Shown piece after piece: positions 27,049-36,153 of a stretch of DNA of 64,000 nt. Source of the DNA: Streptomyces sp. TRM68367 (GTDB lineage Bacteria; Actinomycetota; Actinomycetes; Streptomycetales; Streptomycetaceae); the NCBI RefSeq assembly GCF_014495685.1, contig NZ_JACTVI010000027.1, positions 1 through 64,000 of the forward strand. The letters run 5' to 3'. The translations under genes were made by a program, and so were the position numbers. The number at the start of each line of letters is the position of its first letter. The stretch's first letter is position 1. The notes below the pieces were generated by a model. The model was not told the origin of the DNA. It was given only the letters and a program-made list of their open reading frames with translations, and did not search any database.

Positions 27049-29412
27049 CTACCCTTCCGACGGGCTCGCCGACGGCTTCGCGCCCTTCTTCAGGAAGCCC
27101 ATGTCCTCGTAGACCGGGGTCTGGAAGCCGAAGGCGCCGGTGTTGGCGAGGGTCTTTCGCGCGGCGATGAGCTGGGGGCGCTGGTAGAGGGGGATCGAGC
27201 CGGCCGCCGCCCAGATACGGGAGTCGGCCTTGCGGATCAGGGAGCGGGACTCGTGCTCGTCGAGCGTGCCGATCGCCTGGTCGAAGAGCTGGTCGACCTG
27301 GTCCGTGCCGACGCGGGTGTAGTTCTGCTCGACGTTCAGGGAGCCGTCGGCGGCCGGGACCGGCTTGGCGTAGATCGGGCGGGCGTCGGTGGCGGGGAAG
27401 GCGGACGCGGGCCAGGAGTACAGGGCGAGGTCGTACTGGCCGGACGCGATGTGGTCCTTGAAGTAGCTCTCGTCGGCGACCTTGGAGATCTCGGTGCCGA
27501 TACCGACCCGCTTCAGCATGCGTGCGATGCGGTCGGCCACGGTGCGCAGGTTCTGCGAACCGTCCCCCGAGGGCAGTACGAAGCGGAGGGTCAGCGGCTT
27601 GCCGTCCTTGGCGAGCGGCCGGTCCACGGCGCCGGCCGGTGCGGCGGTCCCCTTGGGGGCGTACGCGCCGGGCGCACCGCCCTGCGCCTTGCGCTGCTCG
27701 CCGGTGTGCTGGTTCGGCTTCTTCTCCCGGTCCGCCTCGCGAGGCGCGCCTCCGGCCGCCTTGCCGTCGCCGCTCGCCTCGCCGCCGCTGCCCTCGCTGC
27801 CGCCGTCGCCGGTGCTCTCGCTGCCGCTGCCGCCGTCGCCAGTGCTCTCGCTGCCGCTTTCGCCGCTGCCGTCGCCGTCGTCCTCGCCGACGATGTACGT
27901 CCCGTCGTCGCCGCCCCCTGACTCCTCCTCGGACTTCCCGGAGCCCTTCTCCGAGCCCTTGCCCTTGCCGGTCTTCTCGCCCTCGGCGCCGGCCGCTTCC
28001 TCCTTCTTCTGCTCCTTGATCGGCCCGCCCCGCACCCACCCGGCGTCCGCAAGCAGCGCCCGCGCCTCCTTGGTGTCCTGGCCGCCGAGCGCGCCGCTGT
28101 TGTCGGCGTAGGCGGCCTGGCCGGAGAGCGCGAGGTGGCTGCCGACCGGCACCGCCGGCAGACCCAGCGGCTTCAGCACCGCCTCGGCCAGTTTCTTGCG
28201 GTCGAGGGCGCGGGCCACGGCCCGGCGGACCCGCTCGTCGGCGAGCGGACCGTCGGCGCCGTTGAGGGCGAGCTGGGTGTAGGCCGGCTCCAGCGACTTG
28301 CGGACCTCGAAGCCGCGCAGGGGTTGCGGCTTACGCTCGTGCGGAGAACTCGCGGAGCCCAAGGAGTCCTGGGAGCCTTTCGGATCCGCGGAGCCACCGG
28401 AGCTCTCGGAGCTCTGAGAGCCCTGTGAGCTCTCGGAGCTCTCGGAGCTCTCGGAGCTCTCGGAGCTCTCGGAGCTGCTCTGGGGTCCCTGGCTGCCGCT
28501 GGGCCCTGTGGACCTTCCGCGGCCCTCCGGCCCGGCCGCCACCGAGATGCGCCGTGCCGCCGCCGGGTCGATCTCCGCCAGGTCGATCGTGCCCTTGGCC
28601 AGCTCCGCCGACCGCTTGTCACGCGGCACCGCCCGCAGCACGATCCGCGACAGCTTCGCCGGATCACCCCACCAGCGCGGATTGCGGACGAGGGTGATCT
28701 CGTCGTCCGTGCGGTCGACCTTCTTCAGGGTGAAGGGACCGGCGGTGACCTTGAGCTTCCGGCGCGCCCCCTCGTTGAAGGAGTCCGGCGTGCCCATGAC
28801 GTCCTTCGGGTACAGGGGCGAGAACAGCGACCGCCAGTCGGTGTACGGGCGCCTGAAGGTGACCTTGACCTCCAGGTCGCCCTTGCCGCGCTCGATCCGC
28901 TCGATGCGGTCGTAGCCGGCGTTGCGGGCGGTCCAGTAGGCGGTGTCCTTGCCGGACAGGGCGCGCCACTGGGCGGCGAAGTCGGCGGCGCCGATCTCCC
29001 GGCCGTCGCTCCACACGGCCTGCTGGTTGAGCTTGTACAGCACGACCTGCTTGGGCTCGGTCTCGACGACCTCTGCGGACTCCAGGAAGTCGGGGTTGCG
29101 CCCGGGGCGCCCGGCGGCGTCCAGGCGGTACATCGACGGCAGCACGGCCTGGGCGACGCGGGTGGTGGTCGCGTCGGCGTCCGACTGGAAGGTGTTCAGG
29201 GTGTCGGGCACGGAGTCCACGGCCCAGCGCAGGGTGCCGCCGTCCGCGACCAGGGAGCGGGCGGCCGGCGCGATGTCCTGCCCGGCCAGCGGCTTGCCGG
29301 CCGGATCCTCGGACCCGCACGCGGTCAGCGCGGGCGCGGCGAGCGCCCCCGCGGTCAGAAAGGCAACCGAGCGCATGACCGCGCGCAGTCGGACGCCGTT
29401 GTGGGACATCAC
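27049..29412 (-). CDS. Family 5 solute-binding lipoprotein with two disordered inserts
   Basis: A 787-residue lipoprotein (signal ending ALTAC|GSED near residue 32). The peptide-binding fold is recognisable in three blocks: about 55-285 (GGTLRWAVDSVPDTLN; FAAQWRALSGKDTAYWTARN), about 355-440, and about 590-780 (LRTVADRIARMLKRVGIGTE). Between them lie a Ser/Glu/Gly insert of SES repeats (about 290-350) and a long Lys/Glu then Asp/Gly/Ser insert (about 445-580). Usual length is 520-560. It is orphan, with no permease beside it. GTG at 29412 or ATG at 29409, behind GGAGGT. Confidence 0.85.
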   Translation of the reverse strand: MMSHNGVRLRAVMRSVAFLTAGALAAPALTACGSEDPAGKPLAGQDIAPAARSLVADGGTLRWAVDSVPDTLNTFQSDADATTTRVAQAVLPSMYRLDAAGRPGRNPDFLESAEVVETEPKQVVLYKLNQQAVWSDGREIGAADFAAQWRALSGKDTAYWTARNAGYDRIERIERGKGDLEVKVTFRRPYTDWRSLFSPLYPKDVMGTPDSFNEGARRKLKVTAGPFTLKKVDRTDDEITLVRNPRWWGDPAKLSRIVLRAVPRDKRSAELAKGTIDLAEIDPAAARRISVAAGPEGRGRSTGPSGSQGPQSSSESSESSESSESSESSQGSQSSESSGGSADPKGSQDSLGSASSPHERKPQPLRGFEVRKSLEPAYTQLALNGADGPLADERVRRAVARALDRKKLAEAVLKPLGLPAVPVGSHLALSGQAAYADNSGALGGQDTKEARALLADAGWVRGGPIKEQKKEEAAGAEGEKTGKGKGSEKGSGKSEEESGGGDDGTYIVGEDDGDGSGESGSESTGDGGSGSESTGDGGSEGSGGEASGDGKAAGGAPREADREKKPNQHTGEQRKAQGGAPGAYAPKGTAAPAGAVDRPLAKDGKPLTLRFVLPSGDGSQNLRTVADRIARMLKRVGIGTEISKVADESYFKDHIASGQYDLALYSWPASAFPATDARPIYAKPVPAADGSLNVEQNYTRVGTDQVDQLFDQAIGTLDEHESRSLIRKADSRIWAAAGSIPLYQRPQLIAARKTLANTGAFGFQTPVYEDMGFLKKGAKPSASPSEG
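28427..28475. repeat. 9-base tandem repeat GAGCTCTCG
   Basis: Five exact copies of GAGCTCTCG in tandem, starting at 28427, plus a partial sixth and degenerate copies just upstream. On the coding (minus) strand they encode Ser-Glu-Ser units of the solute-binding lipoprotein. Exact 9-base units keep frame when copies are gained or lost, so this is a candidate length-variable site. Confidence 0.85.
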
Positions 29413-29751
29413 TGCGTACCTCCGGGAGCCGCGTCACCGATGGAGAGGGTTTATGATCACGTTTGGGGGCTTTTGGAGCTGATCAGATCTACGGCACACT
29501 GAAGAGGAAAGGGTTCAGCAACCCACGGCGACACGGCGGCACGCTGCGGGAACCCCACCCGCACGGCCCAACAAAATCGCACATGCGAGCACCTGTCGAA
29601 CACTCTCAGCCCGTCCGGCACTCGTACACACCAACAGACACCAGCCAATCGGTGCACACGCCTTCCCACCGGCAGGTGTGACGCGCAACACTCGCAGGCG
29701 CATGAGCGTTGCCGCCTTGGGCCCAAGGACCCGCGGAAGTGAGGGCAAGTC
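29413..29751. other. 339-base divergent promoter region
   Basis: No gene was recognised. The gap must hold the promoters of the solute-binding lipoprotein (minus strand) and of the coiled-coil/SDH group (plus strand). The stretch TTTATGATCACGTTTGG at 29450-29466 is AT-rich, and two GATC-centred palindromes (TGATCA, AGATCT) lie at 29478-29492. Confidence 0.4.
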
Positions 29752-30054
29752 ATGTCCGTGCACGACGACCTGACATCAGTCCAGCGCAGCCTCGACGACC
29801 TGTTCCGGTCGGTGGGGCGCCTGGAGAAGCAGATCGGCAGCGGCGGCCTGGAGATGCGCCGCGTCCGCGCCGACATCAACCACCTGCGCGAAAGCGTCGA
29901 GCTGCTGCGCGAGGCGGCCGGCGAACCCGGCGAAAAGCCCGCCGCGCCCAAGCGCCCCGACCTCGTCACCATCCCCGACACGCCGTACGACCCGTCGCTG
30001 TGGACGGACTCGGACGACGAGGGACTCGGCGCCCGCGACCGCCGCGCACCCTGA
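29752..30054 (+). CDS. 100-residue coiled-coil protein upstream of SDH
   Basis: A soluble protein with a heptad-rich N-terminal half (DDLTSVQRSLDDLFRSVGRL and DINHLRESVELLREA) and an acidic tail (PDTPYDPSLWTDSDDEG). It is 42 bases upstream of the SDH anchor gene on the same strand, so probably co-transcribed. No function is known to me. The ATG at 29752 is preceded by a weak GTGAGGG site. Confidence 0.75.
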   Translation: MSVHDDLTSVQRSLDDLFRSVGRLEKQIGSGGLEMRRVRADINHLRESVELLREAAGEPGEKPAAPKRPDLVTIPDTPYDPSLWTDSDDEGLGARDRRAP

Positions 30055-30096
30055 GCCGAGGGCGAACCGATCCCCCAACGACGCGGGAGTCAAGAG

Positions 30097-30933
30097 TTGG
30101 CCACTGGTACCGAACCTCCAGCCACCGAACCCCATCCCACCAGCGGCGGCGTACGGACCGCCACGCGCGCCGCGATCACCGCCCCGCACCTGCGGACCGA
30201 CCGCTGGTGGCTGGCGCCCGCCGCCACCGCGGCCGGTCTGCTCGCTTTCATCGTCTACTCGACCTGGCGGGCCTTCGCCGACGCCGACTACTACGCCGCG
30301 CCGTACGTCTCGCCGTTCTACTCCCCCTGCCTGGCGGAGCGCTGCGAGCCCATGCGCGCCGGGCCCAACTGGGAGATCTTCGGCAGCTGGTGGGGCATCT
30401 CCCCCGCGATCATCATCCTGATCTTCCCGCTCGGCTTCCGCCTGACCTGCTACTACTACCGCAAGGCCTACTACCGGGGCTTCTGGGCCTCGCCTCCGGC
30501 CTGCGCGGTGGCCGAGCCGCACAGGAAGTACACCGGCGAGACCCGCTTCCCGCTGGTCCTGCAGAACATCCACCGGTACTTCTTCTACGCGGCGATCCTC
30601 GTCGCCGCCATCCTGACCTACGACACCGTGCTGGCCTTCCGCGACGAGAACTACGAGTGGGGCCACATGGGCCTCGGCACGCTCGTGTTCCTCGCGAACA
30701 TCGTGCTGATCTGGGCTTACACGCTGTCCTGCCACTCGTGCCGGCACATCGTCGGCGGCAAGCTCAAGAGCTTCTCCAAGCATCCCGTGCGCTACCGGAT
30801 GTGGCAGTGGGTGGGCAAGCTCAACGCCCGGCACATGCTGCTCGCCTGGGCGTCGCTGGTGAGCGTGGCGCTCGCCGACTTCTACGTCTATCTCGTGGCG
30901 TCCGGTGTCTTCGACGATCCGCGCTTCTTCTGA
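30097..30933 (+). CDS. Sdh1-type succinate dehydrogenase membrane anchor
   Basis: A 278-residue protein with about five transmembrane helices, matching in size and position the anchor of the mycobacterial Sdh1 complex (Rv0249c type) rather than the usual SdhC/SdhD pair. SPCLAERC (about residue 70) and SCHSCRH (about residue 211) supply Cys and His residues like those of a Rieske 2Fe-2S site; M. smegmatis Sdh1 is reported to hold a membrane-embedded Rieske cluster. The anchor should pass electrons from SdhB to menaquinone. TTG start at 30097 behind GGGAGTC. It is followed by sdhA and sdhB. Confidence 0.8.
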   Translation: MATGTEPPATEPHPTSGGVRTATRAAITAPHLRTDRWWLAPAATAAGLLAFIVYSTWRAFADADYYAAPYVSPFYSPCLAERCEPMRAGPNWEIFGSWWGISPAIIILIFPLGFRLTCYYYRKAYYRGFWASPPACAVAEPHRKYTGETRFPLVLQNIHRYFFYAAILVAAILTYDTVLAFRDENYEWGHMGLGTLVFLANIVLIWAYTLSCHSCRHIVGGKLKSFSKHPVRYRMWQWVGKLNARHMLLAWASLVSVALADFYVYLVASGVFDDPRFF

Positions 30934-30958
30934 TGAGTCCGATGAGTGAGGCCTTTTG

Positions 30959-32905
30959 ATGTCCGTGGTCGACCGGCAGGAATGGGACGTCGTCGTGGTC
31001 GGCGCCGGCGGAGCCGGGCTGCGCGCCGCCATCGAGGCGCGCGAGCGCGGCGCCCGTACGGCCGTGATCTGCAAGTCGCTGTTCGGCAAGGCGCACACGG
31101 TGATGGCCGAGGGCGGCATCGCGGCGGCAATGGCGAACGCCAACGAGAACGACACCTGGCAGGTCCACTTCCGCGACACCCTGCGCGGCGGCAAGTTCCT
31201 CAACCAATGGCGGATGGCGGAGCTGCACGCACAGGAGGCACCGGACCGGGTGTGGGAGCTGGAGACCTGGGGCGCGCTGTTCGACCGGACCAAGGACGGG
31301 CGGATCTCGCAGCGCAACTTCGGCGGCCACGAGTACCCGCGCCTCGCGCACGTCGGCGACCGGACCGGCCTGGAGCTGATCCGCACGCTCCAGCAGAAGA
31401 TCGTCGCGCTCCAGCAGGAGGACTTCAAGGAGACCGGGGACTACGAGTCCCGGCTGAAGGTCTTCCAGGAGTGCACGGTCACGCGGGTGCTGAAAGACGG
31501 GGGCAAGGTCAGCGGGGTCTTCGGGTACGCGCGCGAGTCCGGCCGTTTCTTCGTCCTCGAGGCGCCCGCCGTGGTGATCGCGACGGGCGGCATCGGCAAG
31601 TCCTTCAAGGTGACGTCGAACTCGTGGGAGTACACCGGCGACGGGCACGCGCTGGCGCTGCTGGCCGGGGCGCCCCTGCTGAACATGGAGTTCGTGCAGT
31701 TCCACCCGACGGGCATGGTCTGGCCGCCGTCGGTGAAGGGCATCCTCGTCACCGAGTCGGTGCGCGGCGACGGGGGCGTGCTGCGCAACTCCGACGGCAA
31801 GCGGTTCATGTTCGACTACATCCCGGACGTCTTCAAGGAGAAGTACGCCGAGACGGAGGACGAGGCCGACCGCTGGTACGAGGACCCCGACAACAACCGG
31901 CGTCCGCCCGAGCTGCTCCCCCGGGACGAGGTCGCGCGGGCGATCAACACGGAGGTGAAGGAAGGGCGCGGCTCGCCGCACGGCGGGGTCTTCCTGGATG
32001 TCTCGACGCGGATGCCGGCCGAGGTGATCAAACGGCGGCTGCCATCGATGTACCACCAGTTCAAGGAGCTGGCCGACGTCGACATCACCGCGGAGGCGAT
32101 GGAGGTCGGGCCCACCTGCCACTACGTGATGGGCGGCATCGCGGTCGAGTCCGACACGGCCGCCGCCCGCGGGGTGCCGGGGCTGTACGCGGCCGGTGAG
32201 GTCGCGGGCGGCATGCACGGCTCCAACCGGCTGGGCGGCAACTCGCTGTCCGACCTGCTGGTGTTCGGGCGCCGGGCGGGCTGGCACGCGGCCGAGTACG
32301 CGACGGCCGCGGGCGGGGAACGGCCCCGGGTGGACGACGTACAGGTCGACTCGGCGGCGGCGGAGGCACTGCGGCCCTTCTCGGCCGAGGCCGGGGTGGA
32401 GGGCGAGCGGCCCGCCGAGGGCCCGCCGGAGAACCCGTACACCCTGCACCAGGAACTCCAGACGACGATGAACGACCTGGTCGGCATCATCCGCCGCGAG
32501 ACCGAGATGAAGCAGGCCCTGGAGAAGCTGGCCGAGCTGCGGGTCCGGGCGCGGCGGGCCGGGGTCGAGGGGCACCGGCAGTTCAACCCGGGCTGGCACC
32601 TCGCGCTGGACCTCAGGAACATGCTGCTGGTCAGCGAGTGCGTGGCCCGGGCCGCGCTGGAGCGCACCGAGTCGCGCGGCGGGCACACCCGTGAAGACCA
32701 TCCGTCGATGGACCGCAAGTGGCGCCGGATCAACCTGCTGTGCGCCCTGACCGACCCCACGGCCGGGCTGGCGGCGACGTATTCCGTCCGCGGCCAGATC
32801 GCCCTGGAACGCGAGACCACCGAACCCATCCGCGCCGACCTGCTCGCCCTCTTCGACAAGGAAGAGCTGGTCAAGTACCTCGCCGAAGAGGAGCTGTACG
32901 AGTGA
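30959..32905 (+). CDS. sdhA: Succinate dehydrogenase/fumarate reductase flavoprotein
   Basis: A 648-residue FAD subunit. Dinucleotide-binding GAGGAGLRAAIEA, the covalent-FAD His in AHTVMAEGGIAAAM, the substrate region TESVRGDGGVLRN, and GSNRLGGNSLSDLLVFG are all present. It oxidises succinate to fumarate on the cytoplasmic face of the membrane, with SdhB and the anchor. It begins at the ATG at 30959, 25 bases after the anchor, and its stop overlaps the sdhB start (GTGA). Confidence 0.95.
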   Translation: MSVVDRQEWDVVVVGAGGAGLRAAIEARERGARTAVICKSLFGKAHTVMAEGGIAAAMANANENDTWQVHFRDTLRGGKFLNQWRMAELHAQEAPDRVWELETWGALFDRTKDGRISQRNFGGHEYPRLAHVGDRTGLELIRTLQQKIVALQQEDFKETGDYESRLKVFQECTVTRVLKDGGKVSGVFGYARESGRFFVLEAPAVVIATGGIGKSFKVTSNSWEYTGDGHALALLAGAPLLNMEFVQFHPTGMVWPPSVKGILVTESVRGDGGVLRNSDGKRFMFDYIPDVFKEKYAETEDEADRWYEDPDNNRRPPELLPRDEVARAINTEVKEGRGSPHGGVFLDVSTRMPAEVIKRRLPSMYHQFKELADVDITAEAMEVGPTCHYVMGGIAVESDTAAARGVPGLYAAGEVAGGMHGSNRLGGNSLSDLLVFGRRAGWHAAEYATAAGGERPRVDDVQVDSAAAEALRPFSAEAGVEGERPAEGPPENPYTLHQELQTTMNDLVGIIRRETEMKQALEKLAELRVRARRAGVEGHRQFNPGWHLALDLRNMLLVSECVARAALERTESRGGHTREDHPSMDRKWRRINLLCALTDPTAGLAATYSVRGQIALERETTEPIRADLLALFDKEELVKYLAEEELYE

Positions 32906-33678
32906 GCAGCTACGAGGCCCGCTTCAAGGTGTGGCGGGGCGATGTGCAGGGCGGCGGCCTGGAGGACTTCAGGGTCGAGGTGAACGACGGCGAGGTGGTG
33001 CTCGACATCATCCACCGCCTCCAGGCCACCCAGGCCCCCGACCTCGCCGTGCGCTGGAACTGCAAGGCCGGCAAGTGCGGTTCGTGCTCGGCGGAGATCA
33101 ACGGCCACCCCCGGCTGCTGTGCATGACGCGCATGTCGGTCTTCGACCGGGACGAGACGATCACCGTGACGCCGCTGCGCGCCTTCCCGGTCGTACGGGA
33201 TCTCGTCACGGACGTCGGCTTCAACTACACCAAGGCCAGGGAGGTGCCGTCCTTCGTGCCGCCGGCCGGGGTCGGTCCCGGCGAGTACCGGATGATGCAG
33301 GAGGACGTGGACCGGTCGCAGGAGTTCCGCAAGTGCATCGAGTGCTTCCTGTGCCAGGACACCTGCCATGTGGTGCGCGACCACGAGGAGAACAAGCAGG
33401 CGTTCGCGGGCCCGCGGTTCCTGATGCGGGTGGCCGAGCTGGACATGCACCCGCTGGACGCGGCGGCGGAGGAGGGGCTCGACCGCAAGACCACCGCCCA
33501 GGACGAGCACGGGCTCGGCTACTGCAACATCACCAAGTGCTGCACGGAGGTCTGCCCCGAGGGCATCAAGATCACGGACAACGCGCTGATCCCGCTGAAG
33601 GAACGGGCCGTCGACCGTAAGTACGACCCGCTGGTGTGGCTCGGCTCGAAGATCAGGAGGCGTTCCTCAGCCGGCTGA
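32902..33678 (+). CDS. sdhB: Succinate dehydrogenase iron-sulfur subunit
   Basis: A 258-residue protein with the 2Fe-2S motif CKAGKCGSCS...LLC, the 4Fe-4S motif CIECFLCQDTC, and the cluster motif CNITKCCTEVCPEGI. It carries electrons from FAD to the anchor. The GTG at 32902 overlaps the sdhA stop. Its 3' end overlaps the decayed phosphotransferase on the other strand by 26 bases. Confidence 0.95.
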   Translation: MSSYEARFKVWRGDVQGGGLEDFRVEVNDGEVVLDIIHRLQATQAPDLAVRWNCKAGKCGSCSAEINGHPRLLCMTRMSVFDRDETITVTPLRAFPVVRDLVTDVGFNYTKAREVPSFVPPAGVGPGEYRMMQEDVDRSQEFRKCIECFLCQDTCHVVRDHEENKQAFAGPRFLMRVAELDMHPLDAAAEEGLDRKTTAQDEHGLGYCNITKCCTEVCPEGIKITDNALIPLKERAVDRKYDPLVWLGSKIRRRSSAG

Positions 33679-34071
33679 GCGCCTCCTGGAGGTTGTGCTC
33701 GGCGCGCAGGGCTTCGTAGTGCCTGCCGAAGCGCAGGCGCAGGAACACGTGCTCCTGCTCCACGTCGAAGTACATCAGTCCCTCGATGTCGATCAGGGCC
33801 GGATGCCCGTCGGGCGTGATCAGGACGTGGTCGGCTTCTCGGTGTCGCCGCGCAGGCGCTCCACGGCATCGAGCGTGCGCCGCGGGCCGACGGCCGCGCG
33901 GGCCAGCGCTGCCCGGGCGTCGCGGGTGAGCGTCCTGCGGGTGGCGGTCACGAACCCGGTCTCCTCGGCTGTCGGCGGCGGCCCCGGACCGGCCACCGTA
34001 CGCCCACCACGACCGGAAGGTCCCCCGCTCGCGCCACGCCATTCCTGCTCATACGCTCCGAAATGTGACAT
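33653..34071 (-). pseudogene. Aminoglycoside-phosphotransferase-like kinase, internally deleted
   Basis: The 5' part (34071 to about 33822) gives MSHFGAYEQEW, RDARAALARAA and DAVERLRGDTEK, like the N-terminus of an APH-type kinase. The sequence then jumps, in another frame, to DHVLITPDGHPALIDIEGL and YFDVEQEHVFLRLRFG, the region after the catalytic loop. A further gap joins HYEALR to AEHNLQEAL. The catalytic HGD loop and most of the kinase are gone, so this is real decay rather than a base-calling error. No product is expected. Confidence 0.75.
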
Positions 34072-36092
34072 CTCCCTCGTCCCGGAGCCGACCGCGGCGG
34101 GCCGACTCGCATATATCCGTGCGAGTGGCGCATGCCGTGCTGGGCGCTGCCGTCGGGGCGGCGTGGCTAGTGCTGCCCGCGGTGACGGAGGCGGTGGATG
34201 CGCCGGCGCCGGTCACGGGGGCCGGGCCGGTCGCGAGCGCGACGACGAACGCGCAGGACGAGACCTCCCCCGTCGACCTCATCCTCCCGGTCGCCACGCT
34301 GGGTGTGGTGGGTGTGCTGGCGGCGTACGCGTACGTACGGCGCACCCGACGGGCCCGGATCCGTACGACACCGGGCGGAGCGCCGGCCGGGCCGCCGGCG
34401 CACGGGCCTGCCGCCCTCCGTGAACTGGACGAACGGACGCGGCGGTTGCTGGTCCAGGCGGACGACTGCGTGCGCGCGAGCCGGGAGGAACTCGCCTTCG
34501 CCGAGGCCCGGTCCGGTACGGCGGCCGTGGAGCCCTTCGCGCGGGCCCTGCGAGAGGCCGAGGGTGAGCTGGCGGCGGCGTTCGGGATGCGGCAGCGGTA
34601 CGACGAGGGGGTCCCCGCGGAGGAGTCGGCCCGGCGGCAGGCGCTCGCGGGGATCGTCGGGCGGTGCCAGGAGGCGGGGCGGCGGCTGGACGCGGCGGCG
34701 GCCGGGTTCGACGCGATGCGCGGGCTGGAGCAGGGGGAGGGCGTCCGGGAGGCGCTGGCGCTCGCGGAGGCGCGGTTCCGGGAGCTGACGGCGCGGACGG
34801 GGAGCGCGGAGGGTGTGCTGGCGGAGCTGGCCGAACGGTACGGGCCGTCGGCGAGCACCCCGGTCACCGGCTATGCCGAACAGGCCAAGGACCGCCTGGT
34901 GTTCGCCACGGCCCGGCTCAACGACGCCCACCAGTCCGCAGACGCCGCCGACCACCTCCGCGCCGCCGCCCGCCTGCGCACCGCCGAGTCCGCCATCGCC
35001 CAGACAGCCACCTTCGTCCACGCCATCGAACGCCTCGCGACCGAACTGTCCGAGGCGACGGAACTGATACCGGCCGCGTTGACCGGGGCGGAGGTGGAGG
35101 TGGCGGGGGCGCGGGAGCGGTTGGCGTGGGCGGTAGAGGTGGCGGCGGCCGGGGCTTCGGGGGTGGTGCTGGAGGGGGGCGGGTCCGCGGGGGCGGGGGT
35201 GGCGGGCTCGGCTGAGGAGACGGTGGGAGGCGGCGCAGGGGTGGCTGGTGCGGCGGAGAAGACGACGGCAGGCGGAGCGGGGGTAGCGGGTGCGGCTGAG
35301 GCACCGGTCGGAGGCGACGGAGGCGTGCCGGGCGCGGCTGACGAGACGCTTGGAGGCGACGGAGGCGTGCCGGGTACGGCGCGGGAGGCGGTCGAGGGCA
35401 GCCGGGGTTTGCGGGGTCCGGCGCCCGTGGCGGGGGCGGATCAGGGGACGGCGAGAGGCGCGGCGGGGATGACCGGCCCAGCTCCGGGAGCCGTCGAGGG
35501 CAGTCGGAGTATGCCGGGTCCGGCGGCCGTGGCGGGGGCGGTGGATGTGCCCCTGGGTGAGTTGCGGGCGCGGGTGGTGCATGCCGACTTCGCGCTGGGA
35601 AGCGTGCGGGAGGAGGTCGTCGGTGGGGTGTACGACCCGCTCGATGTGCTGCGGCGGATTGTGCGGGCGGTGGAGCCGCTGGCCACGGGGCGGGCCGCGG
35701 TGGTGCCGGTCGCCGGGGTGCTCGTCGCCCGGAGCGCCGTTGCCGCCGCGTCCGACTACGTCACGACCCATCGGGGCGCGGTGGGGGCCACGGCCCGTAC
35801 GCGGCTGGCGGAGGCACAGCGACTGCTCGGCACCGAGCCGGTCGAGGCGTCCACCGCCGACGCCCTCGCCCGGCAGGCCCGCGAGCTGGCCGAACAGGAC
35901 GTACGGCTGCACGGCACCCCGGTCGTGGGCCCGGCCGAGCACGCGAGCGGCATCGGCGGGGCCGTCCTCGGCGGCATCCTCCTGACCGGAACGCCGACGG
36001 ACGGCGGGCCGGCCGCGTCCGGCTCCCTCGCACCGCCTTCCTACGGCGGCCCGGACACCCGGACCCGCCGGGGAACACCTCCGCCGCACTGA
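34065..36092 (+). CDS. Membrane protein related to TPM-domain proteins, TPM missing
   Basis: A 675-residue protein: signal-like hydrophobic segment (about 20-40), a short linker, a second helix (LILPVATLGVVGVLAAYAYV, about 70-90), then a long Ala/Glu/Arg coiled-coil region (about 110-350; ELDERTRRLLVQADDCVRAS). Gly/Ala repeats follow, and the coiled coil resumes (about 490-650; AAASDYVTTHRGAVGATART). Streptomyces relatives carry a TPM domain between the two helices; here that stretch is only about 25 residues. The GTG at 34065 is likely but not certain. Confidence 0.75.
   Translation: MTSPSSRSRPRRADSHISVRVAHAVLGAAVGAAWLVLPAVTEAVDAPAPVTGAGPVASATTNAQDETSPVDLILPVATLGVVGVLAAYAYVRRTRRARIRTTPGGAPAGPPAHGPAALRELDERTRRLLVQADDCVRASREELAFAEARSGTAAVEPFARALREAEGELAAAFGMRQRYDEGVPAEESARRQALAGIVGRCQEAGRRLDAAAAGFDAMRGLEQGEGVREALALAEARFRELTARTGSAEGVLAELAERYGPSASTPVTGYAEQAKDRLVFATARLNDAHQSADAADHLRAAARLRTAESAIAQTATFVHAIERLATELSEATELIPAALTGAEVEVAGARERLAWAVEVAAAGASGVVLEGGGSAGAGVAGSAEETVGGGAGVAGAAEKTTAGGAGVAGAAEAPVGGDGGVPGAADETLGGDGGVPGTAREAVEGSRGLRGPAPVAGADQGTARGAAGMTGPAPGAVEGSRSMPGPAAVAGAVDVPLGELRARVVHADFALGSVREEVVGGVYDPLDVLRRIVRAVEPLATGRAAVVPVAGVLVARSAVAAASDYVTTHRGAVGATARTRLAEAQRLLGTEPVEASTADALARQARELAEQDVRLHGTPVVGPAEHASGIGGAVLGGILLTGTPTDGGPAASGSLAPPSYGGPDTRTRRGTPPPH
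35193..35384. repeat. Four 48-base in-frame repeats
   Basis: Four units of about 16 codons encode variants of GAGVAGAAExxxGG and GDGGVPGAADETLGG inside the membrane protein at 34065-36092. Neighbouring units share long identical stretches (GGAGGCGACGGAGGCGTGCC occurs twice). The unit length preserves frame, so copy number could vary between strains. Confidence 0.7.
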
Positions 36093-36153
36093 GCCCTGCG
36101 GCCCTGTCGCCCGGAAGCCCCGCACCCGGCCCGCATGGCCTCCCCCTGCCGCC

